In this document: in pieces, positions 45,859-56,421 of the stretch
Layout: each line of letters opens with the position of its first letter
How positions within the stretch are numbered: the first letter of the stretch is position 1
NCBI GenBank assembly: GCA_947499255.1
Contig: CANMNF010000001.1
Location: forward strand, 124,001-188,000
DNA from: an uncultured Sphingomonadaceae bacterium
GTDB lineage: Bacteria > Pseudomonadota > Alphaproteobacteria > Sphingomonadales > Sphingomonadaceae
Reading direction: 5' to 3'
Length of the DNA: 64,000 bases
Position numbers and translations under genes: made by a program
Notes under the pieces: generated by a model
Databases searched by the model: none
Seen by the model: only the letters and a program-made list of their open reading frames with translations
Told to the model about the DNA's origin: nothing

Positions 45859-46416
45859 TCAACTCGGCGTCAACGCGAAAGTCGCGCCCATGCTGGTGAC
45901 GCTAAGATTGGCGGGATCATCCTGCTGCGCCAGCGCATATTGCGCCAATTGCAGCCATGTCGAACGGTCCAGCCGCGCCTCACACCCATGACGCACGCCC
46001 AGATACATCGCCGGACAATCTGCATCACCATCGGCGCGCAGGGGATTGTCGGGGCCAGCCACCACCAGATCATCGGTGTTCAAGCGAAAGGCGAGCGCAT
46101 TGTCCTGACTGCGCATATCCACAGCCAGAAACGCGGCATCCTCCACTTCGATAAGCTGTTTGCATTGCGGAGTGTAGAGATAATGCTGGCCGTCATCCTC
46201 CCGCATCAACAACGAGGAGAACGCGCGCACCATTGCTGGCCGGCCAATCGGGCTGCCGGCATGAAACCAGCGGCCATCAGCCGCGATGCGCATTTGGCTG
46301 TCGATAATTTCGGGCGGTTGCCATTGTTCCACCGGCGGCAATTTGCGCTGCTCCACCGCAGCAGCAATCTGGGCGAGAGACATTCCGGCAAGGTCAGGCG
46401 GTGTTTCATATGGCAT
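45859..46416 (-). CDS. DUF1285 domain protein
   Basis: The 185-residue protein matches DUF1285 in size and motifs (DGRWFHAGSPIGRPAMVRAF followed by SSLL, and DGQHYLYTP). The function is unknown; family structures show a small beta-rich fold. ATG 46416 is chosen since the in-frame upstream extension lies in the GNAT gene. It is part of the GNAT-DUF1285-NUDIX-cca unit. Confidence 0.87.
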   Translation of the reverse strand: MPYETPPDLAGMSLAQIAAAVEQRKLPPVEQWQPPEIIDSQMRIAADGRWFHAGSPIGRPAMVRAFSSLLMREDDGQHYLYTPQCKQLIEVEDAAFLAVDMRSQDNALAFRLNTDDLVVAGPDNPLRADGDADCPAMYLGVRHGCEARLDRSTWLQLAQYALAQQDDPANLSVTSMGATFALTPS

Positions 46417-46441
46417 GGCACAATTGCGATGCCAGAGCGGC

Positions 46442-46990
46442 TTAGCCAATCCAAGGGCCGAGATGCCCTTTTTCGGGAAGAATGCCGGGATTGTCACATG
46501 CCACCAACAGGCGATGGCGTTCAAACGGGCCGGGCAGGGACCAGCGCTGTGTCGGCGCGGCGCTATAACCAAACTTGCCGTAATATTCAGGATCACCGAT
46601 CAAAACGCGCGGCAAAGGTGCCTCTGGGCTCAGCGCGCTGGCCATCGCTGCCATCAACGCATGGCCAAAGCCTTCATTCTGGCGTTCAGGCACCACAGCC
46701 ACCGGACCGACCATCAAAATCGGATGGCGCCGCTCGGTCTCATCGGCCAGCGCGGTGGGCCACACCTGTATTGTGCCGACCAGCTGATCATCATCATCCA
46801 ATGCTGCAAAGCTTAGCGCAGGCAGCCAATCGGTCCCTTCGCGCACCCGGTATGCGGTGCGCGCATGGCGATCAGTGCCAAAGGCGCGGTCCAGCACATC
46901 CTCGACCAGAGCGGGATCAATGCTGTCGAGCGGGACTATACTCGCAGAGGAGTTGGCGCTCGCAAACGAATTGGAAACAGGATCAGCCAT
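46442..46990 (-). CDS. GNAT family N-acetyltransferase (YhbS-like)
   Basis: The 182-residue protein has the acetyl-CoA segment VGPVAVVPERQNEGFGHALM and the late motif VLIGDPEYYGKFGYSAA, typical of YhbS-type GNATs. The substrate is unknown. ATG 46990 gives the family-like start. It leads the four-gene minus-strand unit ending with cca. Confidence 0.88.
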   Translation of the reverse strand: MADPVSNSFASANSSASIVPLDSIDPALVEDVLDRAFGTDRHARTAYRVREGTDWLPALSFAALDDDDQLVGTIQVWPTALADETERRHPILMVGPVAVVPERQNEGFGHALMAAMASALSPEAPLPRVLIGDPEYYGKFGYSAAPTQRWSLPGPFERHRLLVACDNPGILPEKGHLGPWIG

Positions 46991-47078
46991 AGGTTGCGCG
47001 CCGATAGAGCGCAGCTGCACGCGGGGCAAATGTTTCCGCAGATACTGATTGTCTGGCGGTTTTCAAAAAGGTGCGCGC

Positions 47079-48299
47079 TTATCGCGGGGTGAGGCGCAGC
47101 AAACGGCCATCTTCGGCATCTTCAGCCACCCAGATCGCACCATCAGGAGCGATTGTAATTCCGCGCAAACGTTCTGGAAATCTGTAATTCGCCGCTACGT
47201 TGGCCGAAGAACCATCCGCTGCCGTTTCAATCCGCACCAGCGATTTTGCGCGCAGATTGGCCGAAAGCAGATCACCTTCCCAATCGCCAAACATCGCGCC
47301 GGAATAAGCGGCCATGTCGCCCGGCGCAATGACCGGGGTCCAGTGGATCAGCGGCTTGGTAAAGCCATCATCGGGCGTGTGATCAGGGATCGGGTCACCA
47401 TTATAGTTTTCCCCGTATGAGCGTACTGGCCAGCCATAATTGGCTCCCGGCTCCACCAGATTAAGTTCATCCCCCCCAGCGGGTCCATGTTCCAGAACCC
47501 ATAGCTTGCCATCGGGGGCAAAGCTGAAGCCCAGCGGATTGCGATGGCCATAAGACCAGATCTGATTGGTGGGCGCACCTTGATCGGCAAAAGGATTGCC
47601 GGGGGCTGGCGTGCCATCGGGCAGCAAGCGGACAACTGCGCCAAGATTGTTGGACGTGTCTTGCGATGGCGTTTTGGCTTGCCGATCACCGCTGGCGATA
47701 AACAGATATTGGCCATCGGGCGAAAAGGTCATGCGATGGGCGAAATGCCCATCGCGCGGGAACGATGCAGATTGCTGCCAAATGCGGGTGAGGCCATCAA
47801 TGTTGCAAGTGGTGTCACTGTCACACGAGAGTTTCCCGCGTGCCGCAACGCTGCGCTTATCGCGTCCACTTACGGCTTCGGACCAGCTGATATAGATCAT
47901 GCCGCTTTCAGCATAATCAGGAGCAAAGACGATTTCGCCAAGCCCGCCTTGCCCGCGTGATGACACCTCATCAGGACCACCTGAAACGGTGCCAATGGCG
48001 CCCGTCGCGGTATCGACGAATTTCATCGCCCCGCCTTTTTGGTTGATGAAAACACGGTTTGTCCCCGGCTCCACTGCCAAACCCCACGGACGATCAAATT
48101 CACCATAGCTTACCGCATCGAATGGCAGGCTGGCATCAAGCGTCACGGCTTCACCCACCATCGCTGCACCCTCCGAAGGCGTGGCAGGAGGACTTTCCCC
48201 CGCCGGTTCAGCCGCGCAGCTTGCACTTAACAGTGCCGCACACGACAACAGAGCGGGACGAGCAAATGCTCTGGTGAAATTCAGGATTTTCGTGTTCAT
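47079..48299 (-). CDS. PQQ-type sugar dehydrogenase (YliI/Asd-like), exported
   Basis: The 406-residue protein starts with an export signal (MNTKILNFTRAFARPALLSC, with a possible lipid-attached Cys in SASCAAEP), followed by a six-bladed propeller (DRPWGLAVEPGTNRVFINQ, GQGGLGEIVFAPDY, WSYGHRNPLGFSFAPDGKLW, EHGPAGGDELN). Relatives are PQQ-dependent soluble aldose dehydrogenases of the periplasm. Its ATG (48299-48297) overlaps the divergent rnhB ATG. The ribosome binding site is poor. Confidence 0.88.
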   Translation of the reverse strand: MNTKILNFTRAFARPALLSCAALLSASCAAEPAGESPPATPSEGAAMVGEAVTLDASLPFDAVSYGEFDRPWGLAVEPGTNRVFINQKGGAMKFVDTATGAIGTVSGGPDEVSSRGQGGLGEIVFAPDYAESGMIYISWSEAVSGRDKRSVAARGKLSCDSDTTCNIDGLTRIWQQSASFPRDGHFAHRMTFSPDGQYLFIASGDRQAKTPSQDTSNNLGAVVRLLPDGTPAPGNPFADQGAPTNQIWSYGHRNPLGFSFAPDGKLWVLEHGPAGGDELNLVEPGANYGWPVRSYGENYNGDPIPDHTPDDGFTKPLIHWTPVIAPGDMAAYSGAMFGDWEGDLLSANLRAKSLVRIETAADGSSANVAANYRFPERLRGITIAPDGAIWVAEDAEDGRLLRLTPR

Positions 48300-48948
48300 G
48301 TTGTCAGGAACGCCTTTCGCGCGATTTGGTGCCAACCAAAATGACGAACCTTGCATAGTGGGCGTTGATGAAGCGGGTCGCGGTCCTTTGGCGGGGCCGG
48401 TCGTCGCGGCAGCGTGCGTATTGTGCAAGCCGCCGCCAGATGGGCTGGACGATTCCAAAAAACTCTCTGCCAAAAGGCGGGAGGAGCTGGAGCAAACTAT
48501 CCGCAAAAGCTGCGCATTTGGCATTGCGGTGATCGATGCAGGCGAAGTGGACCAGCTCAATATTCTTGGCGCAACAATGTTGGCGATGACGCGCGCGGTG
48601 GCAGCGTTGGAAGCGCAATTGGGGAGGAGTTCGCAAATGCCGCCACTGACCACTTTGATCGATGGCAATCTCACGCCAGAGGGTCGCTGTCACGAATGGC
48701 GCTGGCCAGCACGCGCGATTGTGGGCGGGGATGGGCTGGAGCCTGCCATTGGAGCAGCTTCGATCCTTGCGAAAACATGGCGTGACCGGATGATGGTGGA
48801 AGCGGCCAGGACGTATCCACAATATGGGTGGGAGCGCAACAAGGGCTATGGTTCAAAAGAGCATATGGCCGCTTTGCGCAGATATGGCCCAACACCGATG
48901 CATCGCCGCAGTTTTGCGCCTGTTTCGCAGATGGAAATGCCGTTATAG
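48298..48948 (+). CDS. rnhB: Ribonuclease HII
   Basis: The 216-residue protein has VGVDEAGRGPLAGPVVAAA with the first catalytic Asp-Glu, LIDGNL, and IGAASILAKTWRDR near the end. It nicks RNA-DNA hybrids and misincorporated ribonucleotides. ATG 48298 (or TTG 48301) is the likely start; an AGGA lies 11 bases upstream, inside the divergent sugar dehydrogenase gene. Confidence 0.94.
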   Translation: MLSGTPFARFGANQNDEPCIVGVDEAGRGPLAGPVVAAACVLCKPPPDGLDDSKKLSAKRREELEQTIRKSCAFGIAVIDAGEVDQLNILGATMLAMTRAVAALEAQLGRSSQMPPLTTLIDGNLTPEGRCHEWRWPARAIVGGDGLEPAIGAASILAKTWRDRMMVEAARTYPQYGWERNKGYGSKEHMAALRRYGPTPMHRRSFAPVSQMEMPL

Positions 48949-49132
48949 TCTTTCGCGCAAATCGGGTCTGTCATTCGGGAACCGGGGGAGCTATTGGGCA
49001 TTTGAATAGGTAAGCGGGGGCTATGGCTTTGCAGGGCGGCGTCATGTCGGCCTTGCAAGGGACCGCAATTCCCATAACTCGACTGTTCGCCAGCTCTGTT
49101 TTGACAGCGATGTTTCGATAGGATTTGATGCC
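48949..49132 (+). promoter_or_regulatory. nhaA leader with candidate structured RNA
   Basis: This 184-bp leader contains several pairings: CTATT/AATAG (48991-48995 with 49005-49009); a 9-bp hairpin TTGCAGGGC/GCCTTGCAA (49029-49037 with 49050-49058); GGGA/TCCC (49059-49062 with 49070-49073); and an enclosing TATGG/CCATA (49022-49026 with 49072-49076). Lithium-responsive riboswitches of the nhaA-I and nhaA-II classes are known upstream of nhaA. I cannot confirm a match by eye. Confidence 0.4.
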
Positions 49133-50353
49133 ATGCTCCGTACTCAACCCGCCATTCTCGCCAGCGCGGCGAGATCTCTGAAAGATTTTCTCCAACAGGA
49201 AAGCGCCGGGGGCATTGTCCTTATGGCCTCTGCGCTGCTGGCGCTGATTTTGGCCAATTCGCCTGCATCGGGTGCCTATTTCGGCGCTTTGGCAACGCCG
49301 ATTGTGGCAACTGTTGGCGGAACGGGCGTTGAGAAATCGGCGCTGTTGTGGATCAATGATGGTTTGATGGCGCTGTTCTTCCTGCTTGTCGGCTTGGAAG
49401 TGAAACGCGAAGTTTTAACCGGTCAATTGTCGAGCTGGAAGCAAGCCTCCTTGCCGCTTTTTGCTGCAATCGGCGGCATGGCGATCCCGGCCTTGGTGTT
49501 TATCGCAATCAACTCTGGTTCACCGGAAAACATCCGCGGCTGGGCCATTCCAGCGGCAACGGATATCGCCTTTGCGCTGGGTGTGCTGGCTTTGCTGGGT
49601 AAGCGGGTTCCGGTGGCGTTAAAAGCCTTGCTGCTGGCCGTTGCGGTGATTGACGATATCGGCGCGATTATCATTATCGCGGCTTTCTATACCGAGAATG
49701 TGGACCTTGGTGCGCTGTCTTCGGCCGCTGTTGTATTCGTCTTGCTGGCCGCATGTGGCCGAGCCAGGATCGGATCGCGCCTGCCTTACGTGATCCTTGG
49801 CGTGGCGCTGTGGTATTTCGTGTTGAAATCGGGGGTTCATGCCACGCTGGCTGGCGTGGCCTTGGCGATGTGTATCCCGATTGAGGACCGCAAGGGCAAT
49901 GGCCTTTTGGAAGCTATGGAACACGGGCTTCATCCGTGGGTGGCGTTTATGGTCGTCCCGATTTTCGCGCTGGCCAATGCGGGCGTCAGCTTTGCCGGAA
50001 TGCAGGTTTCTGCCGTGTTTGAGCCGTTGCCACTGGGCATTGCGCTGGGCCTTTTGCTGGGCAAGCAGATCGGTATTTTCGGCTTTGCATGGCTGACGGT
50101 GAAATCAGGGATCTCAACGCTTCCGCCGGGCGTTCGCTGGGTACAGATCTGGGGTCTGTCGCTGATTGCCGCTATCGGCTTCACGATGAGCTTGTTTATC
50201 GGAAATCTCGCCTTTGCCTCGCCTGAGATGATCAATGCGGTTAAACTGGGCGTGTTGTCCGGCTCCATCATCGCAGCGATTGCCGGTGTGGTGATCCTCA
50301 AGCTCGCCGCGCGCCCGGTTGAAGAACCGGTTGTCGAGACGAAACCTGCCTAG
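49133..50353 (+). CDS. nhaA: Na+/H+ antiporter NhaA
   Basis: The 406-residue polytopic protein has the NhaA hallmark AVAVIDDIGAIIII with the paired Asp of the ion site, ATDIAFALGVLALLG, and LVGLEVKREVLTGQL. It expels Na+ (and Li+) in exchange for protons. An AGGA lies 9 bases before the ATG. Its TAG overlaps the GTG start of the next antiporter by one base, so the pair is coupled. Confidence 0.97.
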   Translation: MLRTQPAILASAARSLKDFLQQESAGGIVLMASALLALILANSPASGAYFGALATPIVATVGGTGVEKSALLWINDGLMALFFLLVGLEVKREVLTGQLSSWKQASLPLFAAIGGMAIPALVFIAINSGSPENIRGWAIPAATDIAFALGVLALLGKRVPVALKALLLAVAVIDDIGAIIIIAAFYTENVDLGALSSAAVVFVLLAACGRARIGSRLPYVILGVALWYFVLKSGVHATLAGVALAMCIPIEDRKGNGLLEAMEHGLHPWVAFMVVPIFALANAGVSFAGMQVSAVFEPLPLGIALGLLLGKQIGIFGFAWLTVKSGISTLPPGVRWVQIWGLSLIAAIGFTMSLFIGNLAFASPEMINAVKLGVLSGSIIAAIAGVVILKLAARPVEEPVVETKPA

Positions 50354-51275
50354 TGTTGATTATCACCCTTAGCATTATCGGCGGGCTTATCGGCCTGGCT
50401 GTAGGTGGAGAACTGCTTGTGCGAGGTGCCGTTGGCATCTCGCTCAAAGCGGGGCTGTCAACGTTGGTGACAGGCGTGGTGATCGTTGGCGCGGCCACCT
50501 CCATGCCGGAAATGGTGGCCAGTGTGCAGGCCGCGATGATCGGCTCGCCAGAAATTGCTTGGGGCAACATCGTCGGCTCCAACCTTGCTAACACGCTGTT
50601 GATCCTTGGCGCGACGGCTTTGATCGCGCCGATCATCTTGTCGGGCGCGGGCAAGCGTGATGCGGTGAGCGGGCTTGTGGCTGTTATCTTGCTATGGGGG
50701 CTGGGCCTTTCCGGCATGGGCGCGGTGTGGATCGGGATCGCTCTGTTGGTGATCCTTGCCGCCTATATCTATTGGCGCGTGAAGCACCCCAGCAAAGCGC
50801 ATGATTACGAGGAAGAGGAAGAGGGCGCGCCAGACAATATCGCGCTCGCCATCGTTCTGTTTGTGGCCGGTGTGGCGCTGTTGATCCTGGGCGGCAAATA
50901 TCTGGTCGATGGGTCGATCCAGCTTGCGCGCATTTTTGAAATTCCAGAAACCGTGATTGGCCTTACGATTGTTGCGATTGGCACATCCTTGCCCGAATTG
51001 GCCGCCAGCGTCGCTGCAGCGCTTAAAGGCAAATCAGGCCTTGCGATTGGCAATGTGGTTGGCTCCAACGTTTTCAATCTGCTGCTGATCGGCGGAGCGA
51101 CCATGTCGATCACGCCCAAAGCAATCCCTTATGAGCTGTTCGATCTGGAATGGCCGGTTCTGGCGGCGAGTGCGGTCATGCTAGTGCTGCTATGCCAGTT
51201 TGCACACAAGATCGGGCGCGCGCTGGGCGTCCTGCTTTTGGTGGCATTTGCAGCGAACACCGCGCTTTTGTTCGC

Positions 51276-51279
<4 letters not shown>
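50353..51279 (+). CDS. Calcium/sodium antiporter, CaCA family
   Basis: The 308-residue membrane protein has the two inverted alpha repeats, WGNIVGSNLANTLLILGA and IGNVVGSNVFNLLLIGGA, with an acidic cytoplasmic loop (EEEEEGAPD) between the halves. It resembles YrbG and should exchange Ca2+ for Na+. The start is a GTG at 50353. It shares TTAA with the convergent sulfotransferase stop. Confidence 0.93.
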
Positions 51280-53377
<2,098 letters not shown>

Positions 53378-53411
53378 TACAGGGCCTTTACCGCGCCCCG
53401 CCACCACCGCG

Positions 53412-53924
53412 CTATTCAGCGGGACAGCGCAAATATTCGCTATCTGTCGCAACGTCACCGCTTGCATCATTGTAAACTTTCAACGCGCCATCATCCTGCA
53501 ATTCCAATTTTTGCCGTGCCGTGGTGGGCGTATCGGCATAGGTGGTGTCAAATGTGGCGTCGATCATTTCAGGCGAGCTGGAATGAACTTCCATAAGCTT
53601 CCCGCTGCTTTCAAAACGTGAATACCCCTCTGGCGAGATCGTCAACACCTTCTCAAAATCGCGATTGGCTTGCACGGAATAATCGCAATCTCGCGCCTGT
53701 GGTGACCGGCCAAGATCGTCTCGGCGCCATGTGCCAACCATGCTTGCAGGAATGGTCGTTGCGCGTTGCGCATCTGGCGTTTCGGCAGAAGGCTGCGCTG
53801 TAGCCATCGGTTCGCTTTCAGCACCTGCCATATCCCCATCGCCTGCACCATCCACCGTATCATCGGTTGGAGAACACGCGGCCAGCAGAGCGCCGCAAAG
53901 TAGAGCAGAAGTAATTGAACGCAA
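53412..53924 (-). CDS. Putative lipoprotein of unknown function
   Basis: The 170-residue protein has a short signal ending in the lipobox LLAAC (Cys17), then an Asp/Glu/Ala-rich linker and a small domain with WRRDDLGRSPQARDCDYSV. The start is a TTG at 53924 with GGAGGA 7 bases upstream. I do not recognise the family. It lies between ccrM and the duplicated ccrM fragment. Confidence 0.75.
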   Translation of the reverse strand: MRSITSALLCGALLAACSPTDDTVDGAGDGDMAGAESEPMATAQPSAETPDAQRATTIPASMVGTWRRDDLGRSPQARDCDYSVQANRDFEKVLTISPEGYSRFESSGKLMEVHSSSPEMIDATFDTTYADTPTTARQKLELQDDGALKVYNDASGDVATDSEYLRCPAE

Positions 53925-54228
53925 GAGATATTTCCTCCGATAATGTGCAGTCCAAACGGGCGCGCTGCGTTAAGTTTCCCAAATGAGGAATTATTGCAAA
54001 TACTGTTGAGGGGATGCTGCGTTGGTACCGATCAGGAAAGCGCGCCAAGCTGCAATAGCTGGACGTTCTGGCACTTGGAGCAGGGCGGTGATGTGGAGGG
54101 GTTTGATGCGGCGGGGCTAGTTTGTTTGTTGGGTGTGGGGGTTGAGGGGGTTATTCAGCGATTGGGATAGCTGCTTGCGATCCAGTTGCTGACATTGGCA
54201 GGCCAGCCGTAATTTGCCACAAGAGGCA
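53925..54228. other. Intergenic region holding the ccrM tail duplicate
   Basis: This 304-bp stretch has no intact gene I can support. Apart from the ccrM-derived fragment, it contains an unusual G- and T-rich run from about 54110 to 54160. The promoter for the orphan gene at 54229 may lie at its end. Confidence 0.6.
54040..54146 (+). pseudogene. Duplicated fragment of the ccrM 3' end
   Basis: Bases 54040-54099 match 53271-53330 of ccrM at 57 of 60 positions by eye, and similarity fades after that to about 54146. The peptide in frame reads [19 protein letters not shown], which is the RAMA-domain end of CcrM. No start, methyltransferase core or intact frame accompanies it, so it is a truncated copy. 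Confidence 0.88.
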
Positions 54229-54789
54229 ATGCTTGGAAAACAACTTGGCCGAACAAGACTATTTCTGCTGGTGATTTTCGCCGCGATATTGATCATCTAC
54301 GCGGCCCGCCTTGTTGCAATGCAATTATGGGCAACCGATAATCCTGACGGACCAGACCTGATAGATTTCACCTTAGAAGTATATGGGGAACCCGGCGGCA
54401 TTAGGTTCGAAGAAAATTCAAATCCGACCCTTCCCGTGTTTGAACCGGAAACTGGTCAGTGGGACCTGGGAGGGGAACTTCTTGGTGACTTTGCTTCGCA
54501 GATTCAAGGTTTTGAAGTCGGCCCCCATGGAAGCAGCCCTTTTGTGATCGTTGACCTACCAGAGAACGCAACAGTAGATGTGTACCGCAAGGCAATCGCA
54601 TCACTAGCCAGACAGGGCATTTGCCGCGTAGGAATTTACTCTCCCGCTCCGGCAGAAAACCTGCTGCCTCCTTACGGAAATCCAAACTGGCCACCCACGC
54701 GGTTTGTCGCAGTTTTTCGAGTGTCGAGTGTGAAACAGCATTCGGGAGTGTTGGAGCCATGTAAGGATCGTTTCCCTGCTTGGCCTTAA
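54229..54789 (+). CDS. Orphan membrane-anchored protein, weakly ExbD-like
   Basis: The 186-residue protein has one N-terminal membrane helix (LFLLVIFAAILIIYAARLVA) and an extracytoplasmic part. The segment HGSSPFVIVDLPENATVDVY, followed by a helix and RVGIYSP, loosely recalls the ExbD/TolR periplasmic fold; this is only a resemblance. Base composition looks more AT-rich than its neighbours, which could mean recent acquisition. ATG 54229 has a tight AGAGG; the start is uncertain. Confidence 0.6.
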   Translation: MLGKQLGRTRLFLLVIFAAILIIYAARLVAMQLWATDNPDGPDLIDFTLEVYGEPGGIRFEENSNPTLPVFEPETGQWDLGGELLGDFASQIQGFEVGPHGSSPFVIVDLPENATVDVYRKAIASLARQGICRVGIYSPAPAENLLPPYGNPNWPPTRFVAVFRVSSVKQHSGVLEPCKDRFPAWP

Positions 54790-55082
54790 GCTATGTCAGC
54801 CTTCACCCCAAGTTCGGTCAGAGCAGTATCTCACCCACTTTGCGAGAAACCGCAGGCCTAGCGGCAATCCACTAGCGCTGCGCCATGAATTGCGCGCTAC
54901 GCTCGCAATGACGCATCGGGCTTCGAAACCCCTATCCTACACGCCCCAAACCATGCCACCCAGCGCGGCGATGACACAGCACACTCCCACATCTGTTGAC
55001 GGCCTGCGCGGGCCTCTTGCGGCCCTGCGGCTTTTCCTTCCTAAGACTGTGTCCAACGTGTCCATTTTGTAGGATTTCGCGC
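54790..55082. other. folP upstream region with hairpins
   Basis: No gene is seen in these 293 bases. An inverted repeat ATTGCG/CGCAAT (54889-54909) lies within a GCTACGCTCGCAATGACG-type sequence that resembles a common alphaproteobacterial dispersed repeat. A GC-rich hairpin (55007-55029) with CTTTTCCTT after it stands 48 bases before folP and may attenuate transcription. Confidence 0.45.
55007..55038 (+). terminator. Possible attenuator hairpin before folP
   Basis: GGGCC (55010-55014) pairs with GGCCC (55021-55025), extended by three pairs across a one-base bulge, and is followed by GCTTTTCCTT. The T tract is imperfect, so termination would be partial. Confidence 0.4.
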
Positions 55083-56207
55083 ATGGCTCACCAGCTCTAT
55101 ATCCAGCCTATCAGCACCGTCTCTGGCCCGCAGGTTGTGCAAGGGGATGCGCTGCGATTGGCAGGCTCCATGGTCTATGCGCGCGAGTTTGCGGTGATCG
55201 TGCGCGATGATGGCGTGGTCGTCTCTCGCGAGATCGTCACCAAGGATCGGATGGCCGATGTGCTGGGCGCTTTGCCCGATGCGTTGGCTGCGGATGGCGC
55301 AGGCCAGTGGGCGGCTTTGGGCAAAGTCCATGCGCCGCTTGTGCTGGAAGAGCGCACTCTTCGCCTTGATCAGCCGCAAGTGATGGGCATCCTCAACGTC
55401 ACGCCAGACAGCTTCTCGGATGGCGGCGCGTTCATGGACGATCCCGAAACGATGCGCGAACAGGCCGCCTCCATGCACGAAGCAGGCGCTGGCATCATCG
55501 ACATTGGCGGGGAGAGCACGCGGCCGGGCGCAGGTGCGGTGTGGGAAGGCGATGAGATCAAGCGCGTCGTCCCCGCGATAGAGGCCTGCGTGGCGATGGG
55601 CGCAGTGGTCAGCGTGGACACAAGGCGGCCCGCCGTCATGCAAGCCGCGCTGGAAGCAGGCGCGCAGATCATCAACGATGTCTCGGCCCTACGCCACGAT
55701 CCTCGCAGCGTGGAGCTGGTGGCAGAGGCAGGCGTGCCGGTGATCCTGATGCATGCCCCCGGACCCAGCACCGAGAAGGCCGAGGATCTGCACAAGGATG
55801 GCGACTATGCGCATGCCGCGCTCGACGTGTTTGACTGGCTGAAGGCGGCGCGGGACAGGGCGGTGGCAGGCGGCATTGCGCAGGACAGGATCATCCTTGA
55901 TCCGGGCATTGGCTTTGGTAAGTCTTTGGCAGATAACCTGCTGATCTTGAACCACTTACCGCTCTATCACGCGCTGGGACAACCACTGCTGCTGGGCGCT
56001 AGTCGCAAGCGGATGATCGGCGCGCTCTCCAATGAGGCTGGCGCGCATGAGAGGCTTGGCGGGAGCGTGGCGCTGGCCGGGCTGGGCATGGATGCAGGCG
56101 CGCATGTTGTGCGCGTGCATGACGTGGCCGAGACGTTGCAGGCAAGGAACGTGTGGCGCGGTTTACGCGATGCGGCGCTGACGGATTTTGGAAGCCTGCC
56201 TATGTAA
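55083..56207 (+). CDS. folP: Dihydropteroate synthase with N-terminal extension
   Basis: The DHPS domain starts at about residue 98 and contains MGILNVTPDSFSDGG, IIDIGGESTRPGA, QIINDVSALRHD and ILDPGIGFGKS; it joins pterin and p-aminobenzoate for folate synthesis and is the sulfonamide target. The total length is 374, so about 95 N-terminal residues precede the usual enzyme; I do not recognise that part. ATG 55083 is the first Met in a plausible context. The gene is convergent with the sigma-54-type regulator. Confidence 0.93.
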   Translation: MAHQLYIQPISTVSGPQVVQGDALRLAGSMVYAREFAVIVRDDGVVVSREIVTKDRMADVLGALPDALAADGAGQWAALGKVHAPLVLEERTLRLDQPQVMGILNVTPDSFSDGGAFMDDPETMREQAASMHEAGAGIIDIGGESTRPGAGAVWEGDEIKRVVPAIEACVAMGAVVSVDTRRPAVMQAALEAGAQIINDVSALRHDPRSVELVAEAGVPVILMHAPGPSTEKAEDLHKDGDYAHAALDVFDWLKAARDRAVAGGIAQDRIILDPGIGFGKSLADNLLILNHLPLYHALGQPLLLGASRKRMIGALSNEAGAHERLGGSVALAGLGMDAGAHVVRVHDVAETLQARNVWRGLRDAALTDFGSLPM

Positions 56208-56421
56208 AATTACGAAGTTTGGCACCAAACGGTCTGCAGGACCGCAAGGGCGACCGCCCGCCCGCAGCGGGGGCAGCTTGCTGCCCGTCTAGCGAGGACG
56301 AAAGCCCGGATGGGCTTTCGCAACACAAACGGCTTACCGCAAGGGCGACCGCCCGCCCGAGCTTATGCGAGGAGCCAAGCGCCCCGGATGGGGCACGCCC
56401 GGCGCTTGAGGGCCAAACGAG
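56208..56421. repeat. Intergenic array of direct repeats and hairpins
   Basis: A 24-bp sequence is perfectly repeated at 56241-56264 and 56336-56359. Three strong hairpins lie among the copies: GGGCAGC/GCTGCCC near 56272-56287; GAAAGCCC/GGGCTTTC (56300-56319) with loop GGAT; and GCCCC/GGGGC (56381-56394), also with loop GGAT, inside an alternative CAAGCGCC/GGCGCTTG pairing (56376-56408). It separates two convergent genes. Confidence 0.8.

Noticed and set aside
53943-54170. A 75-codon frame containing the CcrM-like tail as a small gene
   Set aside because: The similarity is confined to the duplicated 3' fragment; there is no convincing start or conserved N-terminus, so I treat it as a pseudogene fragment.
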